DNA of 64,000 nucleotides. Source: Streptomyces phaeoluteigriseus. GTDB taxonomy: Bacteria; Actinomycetota; Actinomycetes; Streptomycetales; Streptomycetaceae. Made by a program: the position numbers and the translations under genes. Position 1 is the first letter of the stretch, and each line of letters opens with the position of its first letter. Shown here piece by piece: positions 56,249-64,000 of this stretch. Under the pieces are notes generated by a model that saw only the letters and a list, made by a program, of their open reading frames with translations, was not told the origin of the DNA and did not search any database. Where the stretch lies: assembly GCF_001896135.2 (NCBI RefSeq), contig NZ_MPOH02000015.1:491040-555039 (forward strand). Reading direction: 5' to 3'.

Positions 56249-56492
56249 GTATGGGCTCCCTCGGGTGCGACGGCTGTCGGCTTCACGGCGCCCTCCGGTG
56301 GCTCCCGGACCGTCCCGCGGGATCGGTCACGGAGCTTCCCGTGGAGGGCGCTCGCCGCCAGGGTAGCCGGGACCGGGGGCTTATGGTCAGGGCGTCCACG
56401 GGACGGACCGCGGTGTCGCCGCCGCACCCTCGGCGGCCAATGGCGTGACGCGTATTGACCGACCATTAGCGGGAGGTCGGCATGGACCGGTA

Positions 56493-56506
56493 GTGTTCGA
56501 CAATGC
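56493..56506. promoter_or_regulatory. GylR-type operator upstream of gylR
   Basis: GTGTTCGACAATGC, the reverse complement of the site before glpF. It lies 59 bp before the gylR start and contains the symmetric core TTCGACAATGCCGAA (56496-56510). It implies autoregulation. The remaining 56249-56564 holds the divergent metH and gylR promoters and no gene. Confidence 0.8.
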
Positions 56507-56564
56507 CGAACGACGGCAGCACTGGCTGCGCGTGGACGGCCGAGGGGACGGAGGCAGAACGGCG

Positions 56565-57329
56565 ATGGCACGGAACATCCAGTCGCTCGAACGGGCGGCC
56601 GCGATGCTGCGACTGCTCGCGGGCGGCGAGCGGCGGCTGGGCCTCTCGGACATCGCCTCGGCCCTGGGCCTGGCCAAGGGTACGGCCCACGGCATTCTGC
56701 GCACCCTCCAGCAGGAGGGCTTCGTCGAACAGGACGACGCCTCCGGCCGCTACCAGCTGGGCGCGGAGCTGCTGCGCCTGGGCACCACCTATCTGGACGT
56801 GCACGAGCTGCGCGCGCGTGCCCTGGTGTGGACGGACGACCTGGCCCGCTCCAGCGGCGAGAGCGTCCACCTGGGTGTGCTGCACCAGCAGGGCGTGCTG
56901 ATCGTGCACCACGTGTTCCGGCCCGACGACAGCCGGCAGGTCCTGGAGATCGGGGCCATGCAGCCGCTGCACTCGACGGCCCTGGGCAAGGTGCTGTCGG
57001 CCTACGACCCGGTGGCGCACAGCGAGGCCATGGAGGCCGACCGCAAGCCCTTCACGGAACGCACGGTGTGCGAGCTGGAGGACTTCGAGCACCTCCTCGA
57101 CCTCACGCGCGCGCGTGGGTACGCGGCGGACGTCGAGGAGACCTGGGAGGGTGTCTCCTCCGTCGCCGCGCCCATCCACGACCGGCGGCGCATGCCGGTG
57201 GGGGCCGTCGGCATCACCGGCGCCGTGGAGCGCCTGTGCCGGGACGGCGAGGTGCGCCCCGAGCTGATCGCCGCCGTCCGCGACTGCGCCCGCGCGGTGT
57301 CGCGCGATCTGGGCGCCGGGCGGTTCTGA
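56565..57329 (+). CDS. gylR: IclR-family glycerol regulator GylR
   Basis: A 254-residue IclR protein: N-terminal winged helix (RAAAMLRLLAGGERRLGLSD, then LGLAKGTAHGILRTLQQEGF) and a GAF-like effector domain with RPDDSRQVLEIGAMQPLHST and VEETWEGVSSVAAPIHDRR. In S. coelicolor GylR represses the glycerol operon and its own gene, with glycerol-3-phosphate as inducer (established). The operator pair found here is consistent. ATG 56565 gives the expected length; a frame extension upstream would overlap the operator. Confidence 0.95.
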   Translation: MARNIQSLERAAAMLRLLAGGERRLGLSDIASALGLAKGTAHGILRTLQQEGFVEQDDASGRYQLGAELLRLGTTYLDVHELRARALVWTDDLARSSGESVHLGVLHQQGVLIVHHVFRPDDSRQVLEIGAMQPLHSTALGKVLSAYDPVAHSEAMEADRKPFTERTVCELEDFEHLLDLTRARGYAADVEETWEGVSSVAAPIHDRRRMPVGAVGITGAVERLCRDGEVRPELIAAVRDCARAVSRDLGAGRF

Positions 57330-57612
57330 GACCCTCGCGGTCACGCACCGGGACGTCGGGACGGCGTTCCGGCTCTCGGCATGCCTGCATGCCCGTTCCG
57401 GCTCCCGCCGTGCCCGTTCCGGCTCCCGCGGCACCCGCCACGCCGCTCGGCCCGCCCTGACGTGGACATTCACGCCCCGAGGCACGCTGCACGCGCGTGG
57501 GCCGCCGCTCCACCGGGGCCGATCGGGGAGAGCGATCAATAACGATCGTGCTTTCGATAACAGGACTCTTGACGCACCTGTGAAGCCGGAGCAAGACTCC
57601 CGTCCATCGGTC
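57330..57612. promoter_or_regulatory. glycerol operon upstream region
   Basis: Intergenic. Near 57379-57430 a GTGCCCGTTCCGGCTCCCG-like segment occurs twice in tandem. A possible promoter is TTGACG (57569-57574) with AAGACT 18 bp later. An AT-richer patch with CGATCAATAACGATCG lies at 57533-57548. No gene seen. Confidence 0.45.
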
Positions 57613-57626
57613 GCATTGTCGAACAC
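57613..57626. promoter_or_regulatory. GylR-type operator upstream of glpF
   Basis: GCATTGTCGAACAC, identical in reverse complement to the gylR site over 14 bp, followed in both by a (C)TACCGG extension. It sits 17 bp before a -10-like TAGAGT (57644-57649), overlapping the -35 position, so binding should block transcription. Confidence 0.85.
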
Positions 57627-57752
57627 CTACCGGCAATACGCGCTAGAGTGTGACAACGCCAAGGGCCGGCATCGCTCTCATCCCGAGAGCAGCTCGAACT
57701 CCCGGAGGGACCCGGGGTTCGGTCCCCTGGACGAAGGACAAAGGAGTCGCGG

Positions 57753-58547
57753 GTGTCCAGCTCCGACATCTTCATCGGCGAGACCATAGGTACCGCCATA
57801 CTCATCCTGCTCGGCGGCGGAGTGTGCGCCGCCGTCACGCTGAAGGCCTCCAAGGCCCGTAACGCCGGCTGGCTCGCCATCACCTTCGGGTGGGGCTTCG
57901 CCGTTCTCACGGCGGTCTACACCTCGGCGCCCCTGTCGGGCGCCCATCTGAACCCGGCCGTGACCCTCGCGCTCGCGATCAAGGACGGCGACTGGAAGAA
58001 CGTCCCGGTCTACTGGGCCGGTCAGCTGGTCGGTGCCGCCATCGGCGCGGCCCTGGTGTGGGTCGCCTACTACGGCCAGTTCCAGGCGCACCTCACCGAC
58101 AGGGAGATCGTCGGCGGTCCGGGTGCGCAGGACACGACCGCCAAGGCCGTGGAGGCCCGGGAGAAGGGCGCCGGCCCGGTGCTCGGCGTCTTCTCCACCG
58201 GCCCGGAGATCCGCAACGTGGTGCAGAACCTCGCCACGGAGATCATCGGCACCGTCGTGCTGGTGCTCGCCGTCCTCACGCAGGGCCTCAACGACAAGGG
58301 CAACGGCCTCGGCACCCTGGGCGCGCTGGTCACCGCGCTGGTGGTCGTCTCGATCGGCCTGTCCCTCGGCGGCCCGACCGGCTACGCGATCAACCCGGCC
58401 CGTGACCTCGGTCCGCGCATCGTGCACGCGCTTCTGCCCCTGCCCAACAAGGGTGGCTCCGACTGGGGCTACGCCTGGATCCCGGTGGTCGGTCCGCTGA
58501 TCGGCGGAGCGATCGCAGCAGGCATCTACAACGTCGCGTTCGCTTAG
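57753..58547 (+). CDS. glpF: glycerol facilitator (aquaglyceroporin)
   Basis: A 264-residue MIP channel with six hydrophobic helices and both NPA loops, SGAHLNPAVTLAL (about 65) and GYAINPARDLGPR (about 212); the Asp after the second NPA is typical of glycerol channels. First gene of the operon. GTG start with AAAGGAG upstream. Passive glycerol entry; trapping is by the following kinase. Confidence 0.97.
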   Translation: MSSSDIFIGETIGTAILILLGGGVCAAVTLKASKARNAGWLAITFGWGFAVLTAVYTSAPLSGAHLNPAVTLALAIKDGDWKNVPVYWAGQLVGAAIGAALVWVAYYGQFQAHLTDREIVGGPGAQDTTAKAVEAREKGAGPVLGVFSTGPEIRNVVQNLATEIIGTVVLVLAVLTQGLNDKGNGLGTLGALVTALVVVSIGLSLGGPTGYAINPARDLGPRIVHALLPLPNKGGSDWGYAWIPVVGPLIGGAIAAGIYNVAFA

Positions 58548-58639
58548 GAACATGGGTTCAGGAACATGAGCTTCACGTTGCCCACCGAGCACGCGCCGTA
58601 CGTACAGCCCTTCAACCACGGAATCCCCGGGAGCACACT

Positions 58640-60178
58640 GTGACCGACGCCCACACCGCCGGCCCCTTCATCGCCGCGATCGACCAGGGCACCACCTCCT
58701 CGCGCTGCATCGTCTTCGACCGCGACGGCCGGATCGTCTCCGTCGACCAGAAGGAGCACGAGCAGATCTTCCCGAAGCCGGGCTGGGTCGAGCACGACGC
58801 GACCGAGATCTGGACGAACGTCGAGGAGGTCGTCGCCTCCGCCATCGCGAAGGCCGGCATCACCCGCGACGACATCAAGGCCATCGGCATCACCAACCAG
58901 CGCGAGACCACGCTGCTCTGGGACAAGAACACCGGCGAGCCCGTCCACAACGCCATCGTCTGGCAGGACACCCGCACCGACGCCCTCTGCCGCGAGCTGG
59001 GCCGCAACGTCGGCCAGGACCGCTTCCGCCGCGAGACGGGCCTGCCGCTGGCCTCCTACTTCGCCGGTCCGAAGGCCCGCTGGCTGCTCGACAACGTCGA
59101 GGGCCTGCGTGAGCGCGCCGAGGCCGGGGACATCCTGTTCGGCACCATGGACAGCTGGGTCATCTGGAACCTGACCGGCGGCGTCAACGGCGGCCGGCAC
59201 GTCACCGACGTCACCAACGCCTCGCGCACCATGCTGATGAACCTGCACACCCTGGAGTGGGACCCGAAGATCGCCGAGTCCATCGGCGTTCCGCTGGCGA
59301 TGCTCCCGGAGATCCGCTCCTCGGCCGAGGTCTACGGCGAGATCACCGGCGGCAAGCTGGGCGATCTGCTCGGCGGCATCCCGGTCGCCTCCGCGCTCGG
59401 CGACCAGCAGGCGGCCCTGTTCGGCCAGACCTGTTTCGCGGAGGGCGAGGCCAAGTCGACCTACGGCACCGGCACGTTCATGCTGATGAACACCGGCGAC
59501 AAGATCATCAACTCGTACTCCGGGCTGCTGACCACCGTCGGCTACCGCATCGGTGAGGCCAAGCCGGTCTACGCCCTCGAGGGCTCCATCGCCGTCACCG
59601 GTTCGCTGGTGCAGTGGATGCGCGACCAGATGGGCCTGATCTCCACCGCCGCCGAGATCGAGACGCTCGCGCTGTCGGTCGAGGACAACGGCGGCGCGTA
59701 CTTCGTGCCGGCCTTCTCCGGACTGTTCGCCCCCTACTGGCGTCCGGACGCCCGCGGTGTCATCGCCGGCCTCACCCGGTACGTCACCAAGGCGCACCTC
59801 GCGCGCGCCGTCCTGGAGGCGACCGCCTGGCAGACCCGCGAGATCAGCGACGCCATGACCAAGGACTCCGGCGTCGAGCTGGCGGCCCTCAAGGTCGACG
59901 GCGGCATGACCTCCAACAACCTGCTGATGCAGACCCTCTCGGACTTCCTGGACGCGCCGGTCGTGCGTCCGATGGTCGCCGAGACGACCTGCCTCGGCGC
60001 CGCCTACGCCGCCGGCCTCGCCGTCGGCTTCTGGACCAGCACCGACGACCTGCGCGCCAACTGGCGACGGGCCGCCGAGTGGACCCCCCGCATGGACGCG
60101 GAGACCCGCGACCGTGAGTACAAGAGCTGGCTCAAGGCCGTCGAGCGGACCATGGGCTGGCTCGAGGACGAGGAGTAA
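58640..60178 (+). CDS. glpK: glycerol kinase
   Basis: A 512-residue FGGY kinase. AAIDQGTTSSRCIVFDRDG is the phosphate-1 motif; SVDQKEHEQIFPKPGWVEHD and GITNQRETTLLWDKNTGEPV are family signatures; the adenosine region includes KVDGGMTSNNLLMQ. It converts glycerol to glycerol-3-phosphate, which is also the GylR inducer. GTG start 92 bp after glpF. Confidence 0.97.
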   Translation: MTDAHTAGPFIAAIDQGTTSSRCIVFDRDGRIVSVDQKEHEQIFPKPGWVEHDATEIWTNVEEVVASAIAKAGITRDDIKAIGITNQRETTLLWDKNTGEPVHNAIVWQDTRTDALCRELGRNVGQDRFRRETGLPLASYFAGPKARWLLDNVEGLRERAEAGDILFGTMDSWVIWNLTGGVNGGRHVTDVTNASRTMLMNLHTLEWDPKIAESIGVPLAMLPEIRSSAEVYGEITGGKLGDLLGGIPVASALGDQQAALFGQTCFAEGEAKSTYGTGTFMLMNTGDKIINSYSGLLTTVGYRIGEAKPVYALEGSIAVTGSLVQWMRDQMGLISTAAEIETLALSVEDNGGAYFVPAFSGLFAPYWRPDARGVIAGLTRYVTKAHLARAVLEATAWQTREISDAMTKDSGVELAALKVDGGMTSNNLLMQTLSDFLDAPVVRPMVAETTCLGAAYAAGLAVGFWTSTDDLRANWRRAAEWTPRMDAETRDREYKSWLKAVERTMGWLEDEE

Positions 60179-60186
60179 GAACCGCA

Positions 60187-61802
60187 ATGACCACTGAGTC
60201 CACCCTGAAGTCCGTGCCTGCCCTGGGTACGCACCCGGCCTTCGGCTCGAACCCGAGCCGTGCCGAGACCCGGGAGCAGCTCGCCAAGGCGTCGTACGAC
60301 CTCCTCGTGATCGGCGGCGGCATCCTGGGCATCTCCACCGCCTGGCATGCCGCGCAGTCCGGCCTCAGGGTGGCAGTGGTCGATGCCGGCGACTTCGCCG
60401 GCGCCACGTCCTCCGCCTCCTCCAAGCTGCTCCACGGCGGTCTGCGCTACCTGCAGACCGGCGCGGTGAAGCTGGTGGCGGAGAACCACTTCGAGCGCCG
60501 TGCGGTGTCCCGCCAGGTGGCCCCCCACCTGGCGAACCCGCTGACCTTCTACCTCCCCGTGTACAAGGGCGGGCCGCACGGCGCGGCGAAGCTCGGAGCG
60601 GGCGTCTTCGCCTACTCCGCGCTGTCGGCCTTCGGCGACGGCGTGGGACACCTGCTGTCGCCGGGCAAGGCCCAGCAGGACGTGCCGGAGCTGCGCACCG
60701 AGAACCTCAAGGCCGTCGCCGTGTACGGCGACGACCAGATGAACGACGCCCGGATGGCGCTGATGACGGTCCGCGCGGCCGTCGAGGCGGGTGCCGTGGT
60801 GCTCAACCACGCCGAGGTGACCGGACTGCGCTTCACCAAGGGCCGGGTGACGGGCGCCGAGCTGCGCGACCGTCTCTCCGGTGACGAGTTCGGCGTCAAC
60901 GCCCGGCTCGTGCTCAACGCGACCGGGCCGTGGGTGGACCACCTGCGCCGGATGGAGGACCCCGATGCCGCGCCGTCGATCCGTCTGTCGAAGGGCGCGC
61001 ATCTGGTCCTGAAGCGGACGTCGCCGTGGAAGGCCGCGCTGGCGACCCCGATCGACAAGTACCGGATCACCTTCGCCCTCCCCTGGGAGGACATGCTGCT
61101 CCTCGGCACGACCGACGAGGTCTACGAGGGCGACCCGGCGGACGTCGCGGTCACCGAGCAGGACACGGCGCAGATACTCGACGAGGCCGCGTTCTCCATC
61201 CGCGACCAGCAGCTCGACCGTGATCTGATCACGTACGCGTTCGCCGGTCTGCGGGTGCTGCCGGGCGTCCCGGCGACACGGCGAAGGCCAAGCGCGAGAC
61301 CGTGGTGACCGAGGGCAAGGGCGGGATGCTGTCGGTCGCGGGCGGCAAGTGGACGACCTTCCGGCACATCGGGCGGACGGTCATGAAGAAGCTGGAGGCG
61401 CTGCCGGGCCACCCGCTCGGTGACGACTTCGAGCCGGTCTCCTCGCTGCCGAAGAGGATGCCGCTGCCGGGTGTCGCCAACCCGCGCGCGGTCGCCCACC
61501 GGCTGCTCGTCGACCACCCGGCGCCGGGTCCGCGCATGGCGGCCGACACCGCCAGGCACCTGGCCACACACTACGGTTCGCTGGCCTTCGACATCGCCCG
61601 CCTGGCGAACGAGAACCCGGAGCTGGGCGAGCGGGTCCACCCCGACGCCCCGGAGATCTGGGCCCAGGTCGTCTACGCCCGTGACAACGAGTGGGCCGAG
61701 ACGCAGGACGACGTCCTGCGCCGCCGTACGACCCTGACGATCCGCGGCCTGGCCACGGACGAGGTCCGCGCGAAGGTGCAGGACCTGCTCGACAAGAAGT
61801 AG
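60187..61802 (+). CDS. glpD: glycerol-3-phosphate dehydrogenase (FAD), frame broken near 61275
   Basis: About 538 residues when repaired. FAD-binding DLLVIGGGILGISTAWHA, SKLLHGGLRYLQTGAVKLV and TGPWVDHLRRMEDPD belong to the N-terminal part; the C-terminal part has KGGMLSVAGGKWTTFRHIG and the C-terminal helical domain. The break is one G missing: CCCGGCGACACG should be CCCGGGCGACACG. It oxidises glycerol-3-phosphate to dihydroxyacetone phosphate at the membrane. ATG 9 bp after glpK. Last gene of the operon. Confidence 0.95.
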
Positions 61803-61823
61803 GCGGTACGACGGGACTGCGGG

Positions 61824-61859
61824 AAAGGGACGGCTCCTCGGGGAGGGGCCGTCCCCTTT
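61824..61859 (+). terminator. glycerol operon terminator
   Basis: AAAGGGACGGC (61824-61834) pairs with the complementary arm ending CCTTT at 61859, with inner CTCC/GGAG pairing, 22 bp past the glpD stop. Confidence 0.85.
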
Positions 61860-61865
61860 CTCGTC

Positions 61866-61905
61866 GGGAGGCCGGGAGGCCGGGAGGCCGGGAGGCCGGG
61901 AGGCC
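61866..61905. repeat. 8-bp GGGAGGCC microsatellite (five units)
   Basis: Five perfect GGGAGGCC units, immediately after the operon terminator and adjoining the apparent kinase remnant. Confidence 0.88.
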
Positions 61906-61910
61906 GGGAC

Positions 61911-62115
61911 CGGGAGGGTTTCAGGTCGGTCAGGTTCGTCAGGTCGGCGAAGCCGATGACGCGGCGGACGGTCTCCGTGCCGACGTAGCCGACCGCGTCC
62001 GTCCAGACGCGGTTCACCAAGCGGTCGAGACAGGTGTCGACGCGGCTCGGCCGCAGGCGGAGGACCCGGTCTCGAACCCGTCCCAGCAGAGGCGGGGTTG
62101 GTCCGCGTGGTCGGA
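61911..62115 (-). pseudogene. C-terminal fragment resembling a methylthioribose/aminoglycoside-type kinase
   Basis: A minus-strand frame reads DTCLDRLVNRVWTDAVGYVG then TETVRRVIGFADLTNLTDL. The pattern VW-D--G--G-E--RR--G-A resembles the C-terminal helix region of MTR kinase-like phosphotransferases. Upstream frames break up (62115-62480) and downstream it runs straight into the 8-bp repeat with no proper end. I take it as a relic. The rest of 61860-62806 shows no gene, and includes a GGAGGC-rich stretch near 62575-62605. Confidence 0.35.
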
Positions 62116-62806
62116 GAGGGCGCCCAGGCGCGGGCACGCTCCGTGGAGTTCGGCGGGGCGACGGCACCCACGTGACCAGCCCCGATCCCAACTCCCGCTG
62201 GAGGTCCCGAGTTTCGCCGTCGACTTCCACCACGACGCCACGGCCCTGGGGATTCCTGGCCGTCCGCCGCGTCCTGGGGCCGGCCGCGACGGCGATGACC
62301 GCCCTGCGCATCAGCGAGCTGCGACGGGACGTTCTCGAAGCTTGAGTCGGACAGGCCGGGCGCCGGGCCCTGGTGGAGAACTCGTCGTCGGCGAGCTGGA
62401 GTTCACCAGGATTCGTGCGGGCCGCCGGCAAGTCGGTGCTCCGCTCCCTCCTCGACGGCCTGTCCGGGCCCACCACTCGCGCCCGCGTCCGACGGGCTCT
62501 GAGGCGGGAGGACGCGGTCTAGAGCACCCCCCGCGAGCCCGGGGGGGATCCTGTCGGCGCCGCGCGACCGGGACGCGGAGGCGGAGGCGGAAGCGGAGGC
62601 CGCGAGATCGTGGGCGACGGTGCCCATCACGAGCGTGGAGCAGTGGCTGCGGGCGAGCCTTCGAGCGCCTTGCGGCGAAGGGTGTCCGGTGGTGGTGATC
62701 GGGGCAGTGATCCGTTCACTGGCCCGTGCAAGGGGGCTGCGGGCGCCCCCGCCGGACGCCGTAAGGTTGGGTGGTCAGGCGAGGGCACGTCGGAAGGAGG
62801 CGCTGG

Positions 62807-63742
62807 GTGATCGAGCTCGAGGGGGTTCCCGAGCTGATCGACCCGGTCATGGTGGCCGCGTTCGAGGGCTGGAACGACGCCGGCGACGCCGCCTCCACCG
62901 CGGTCGGGCATCTGGAGCGGGAGTGGAAGGGCGAGGTGTTCGCGGCGCTGGACGCCGAGGACTACTACGACTTCCAGGTGAACCGGCCCACGGTGTGGAT
63001 CGATGCCGGAGTGCGAAAGATCACGTGGCCGACGACAAGGTTGTCGGTGGTGCGCGTCGGCGGCGAGAAGCCGCGCGACCTCGTGCTCGTGCGCGGCATC
63101 GAACCGTCCATGCGCTGGCGCTCGTTCTGCAACGAGCTGCTCGGCTTCGCGCACGAGCTGGGCGTGGAGCTGGTCGTCATCCTGGGCGCCCTGCTGGGCG
63201 ACACCCCGCACACCCGTCCGGTGCCGATCAGCGGGACCACGTCCGACGCGGACCTGGCCCGGCGGATGGACCTGGAGGAGACCAAGTACGAGGGCCCCAC
63301 GGGCATCGTCGGCGTCCTCCAGGAGGCGTGCACGCACGCGGGCGTACCGGCGGTCAGCCTCTGGGCGGCCGTACCGCACTACGTGTCGCAGCCGCCCAAC
63401 CCGAAGGCGACGCTGGCCCTCCTCAACCGGCTGGAGGATCTGATCGACGTGCGCATCCCGTTGGGCGAGCTGCCCGAGGACGCGCGCGCCTGGCAGGTGG
63501 GCGTGGACCAGTTGGCCGCGGAGGACAGCGAGGTCGCGGAGTACGTCCAGACGCTGGAGGAGGCCCGCGACACCGCGGAGCTGCCGGAGGCCTCGGGCGA
63601 GGCGATCGCCCGGGAGTTCGAGCGGTATCTGCGGCGCCGGGACGGCGGTGGGCCACCCGGCCCCGGCGAGCGGACACGGCCGCCGAAGCCGCCGAGGCCG
63701 AGCGGGGAGAGCGCCGACGAGGACGACTCGTCGGACGACTAG
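62807..63742 (+). CDS. PAC2-family protein (proteasome assembly chaperone-like)
   Basis: A 311-residue PAC2 protein: PVMVAAFEGWNDAGDAASTA is the family signature; VRVGGEKPRDLVLVRGIEPS, LGALLGDTPHTRPVPISGT and ALLNRLEDLIDVRIPLGEL follow. The C-terminal 45 residues are disordered and charged. GTG 62807 has AAGGAGG at 7 bp. PAC2 homologues in eukaryotes and archaea assist proteasome assembly; in actinobacteria the role is unproven. It lies 22 kb from prcBA, so the linkage is loose. Confidence 0.93.
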   Translation: MIELEGVPELIDPVMVAAFEGWNDAGDAASTAVGHLEREWKGEVFAALDAEDYYDFQVNRPTVWIDAGVRKITWPTTRLSVVRVGGEKPRDLVLVRGIEPSMRWRSFCNELLGFAHELGVELVVILGALLGDTPHTRPVPISGTTSDADLARRMDLEETKYEGPTGIVGVLQEACTHAGVPAVSLWAAVPHYVSQPPNPKATLALLNRLEDLIDVRIPLGELPEDARAWQVGVDQLAAEDSEVAEYVQTLEEARDTAELPEASGEAIAREFERYLRRRDGGGPPGPGERTRPPKPPRPSGESADEDDSSDD

Positions 63743-63754
63743 GAACCAGGACAG

Positions 63755-63807
63755 ACGGACGGGACGGGGGGCGGTGCGCTCGGCGCACCGCCCCCCGTCC
63801 CGTCCGT
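63755..63807. terminator. 25-bp perfect hairpin between PAC2 gene and mshC
   Basis: 63755-63779 pairs base for base with 63783-63807 around a TCG loop, 12 bp past the PAC2 stop and before the convergent mshC stop at 63895. The longest perfect stem in the window. Confidence 0.92.
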
Positions 63808-63894
63808 TCGCTCTCGTATCCGGTCCATGGCGGCCACCACGTCGGGGTCGGTGTCCGGCATCGGCTCCGCGTCGGAGCGCGCGGCCGCTGTCGG

Positions 63895-64000
63895 CTACAG
63901 CGCCACGCCCAGCAGCGCGTCCACCGCCCGGGACACCACGCCGGGCGCCCCGATGTCCGTGCCGCCCCGCTCCTCCTGGAGCGCGGCCCAGCGGTCGACG
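63895..64000 (-). CDS. mshC: MshC C-terminus (cysteine:glucosaminyl inositol ligase), partial
   Basis: The last 34 codons of a gene that continues beyond the window: VDRWAALQEERGGTDIGAPG then VVSRAVDALLGVAL and TAG. The ending DALLGVAL and the (V/A)D-W----GG-D pattern match MshC, the mycothiol-pathway ligase. Position after the PAC2 gene agrees with the S. coelicolor order I recall. Identification rests on a short segment. Confidence 0.7.
   Translation of the reverse strand, partial: VDRWAALQEERGGTDIGAPGVVSRAVDALLGVAL

Overview
This window is high-GC actinobacterial chromosome, almost certainly from Streptomyces. The gene order proteasome accessory genes - proteasome - gylR/glycerol operon, the GTG starts, the conservon (cvnABCD plus P450) and the content all match the region that in S. 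coelicolor runs roughly from SCO1610 to SCO1663 (recalled, not searched). No insertion sequence, CRISPR array, rRNA or tRNA gene was seen.

Layout. 0.3-8 kb: an alanine-racemase-like deaminase/aldolase, a DUF2510 membrane protein, then a minus-strand operon of a glutamine-synthetase-like gamma-glutamyl-amine ligase (glnA4 type), aldehyde dehydrogenase and short-chain dehydrogenase. A divergent FadR-type regulator and a gamma-glutamyl hydrolase follow. Together they form a probable monoamine (ethanolamine/polyamine) gamma-glutamylation pathway. 8-15.8 kb: a LysR/TDT-exporter divergent pair, a metal/cobalamin-type binding protein coupled to an XRE-cupin regulator, a glycine-betaine-type ABC importer with permease and binding protein fused, and a 5'-3' exonuclease. 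15.9-18 kb: an iron-box-controlled siderophore-interacting reductase and an RluA pseudouridine synthase. 18-22.7 kb: a conservon whose P450 lacks the ExxR motif. 22.7-23.8 kb: a 23-bp tandem repeat array beside an allophanate-hydrolase C-terminal remnant. 23.9-31 kb: a Ski2-like helicase, tatA/tatC and the pafB/pafC regulators. 31-35 kb: two FKBP isomerases, pafA and an MFS/LacI pair. 36.5-42.3 kb: the pupylation-proteasome locus (arc, dop, pup, prcB, prcA). 42.5-52.6 kb: ferredoxin, secreted protein, trmI, site-2 protease, RecB-like nuclease, orphan response regulator, two tandem peptide-binding lipoproteins, and a HAD phosphatase coupled to a 58-residue ORF. 52.7-63.7 kb: metH, gylR, glpF-glpK-glpD, a decayed patch, a PAC2 protein and the 3' end of mshC.

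A striking property is the density of apparent frameshifts in otherwise well conserved genes (DUF2510 protein, glnA4, gamma-glutamyl hydrolase, TDT exporter, XRE-cupin, P450 tail, helicase, pafC, M50 protease, metH twice, glpD). Where the native reading is obvious, the defect is usually one missing G or C inside a G/C run. This reads as base-calling or assembly error rather than gene decay, so these genes are listed as CDS with the frame break noted. The two places that look truly degraded are 23.2-23.8 kb and 61.9-62.1 kb.

Regulatory signals readable directly: a matching GylR-type operator upstream of gylR and of the glycerol operon, an iron box, three dyads between divergent regulator/target pairs, and about a dozen strong hairpin terminators, several serving convergent genes.
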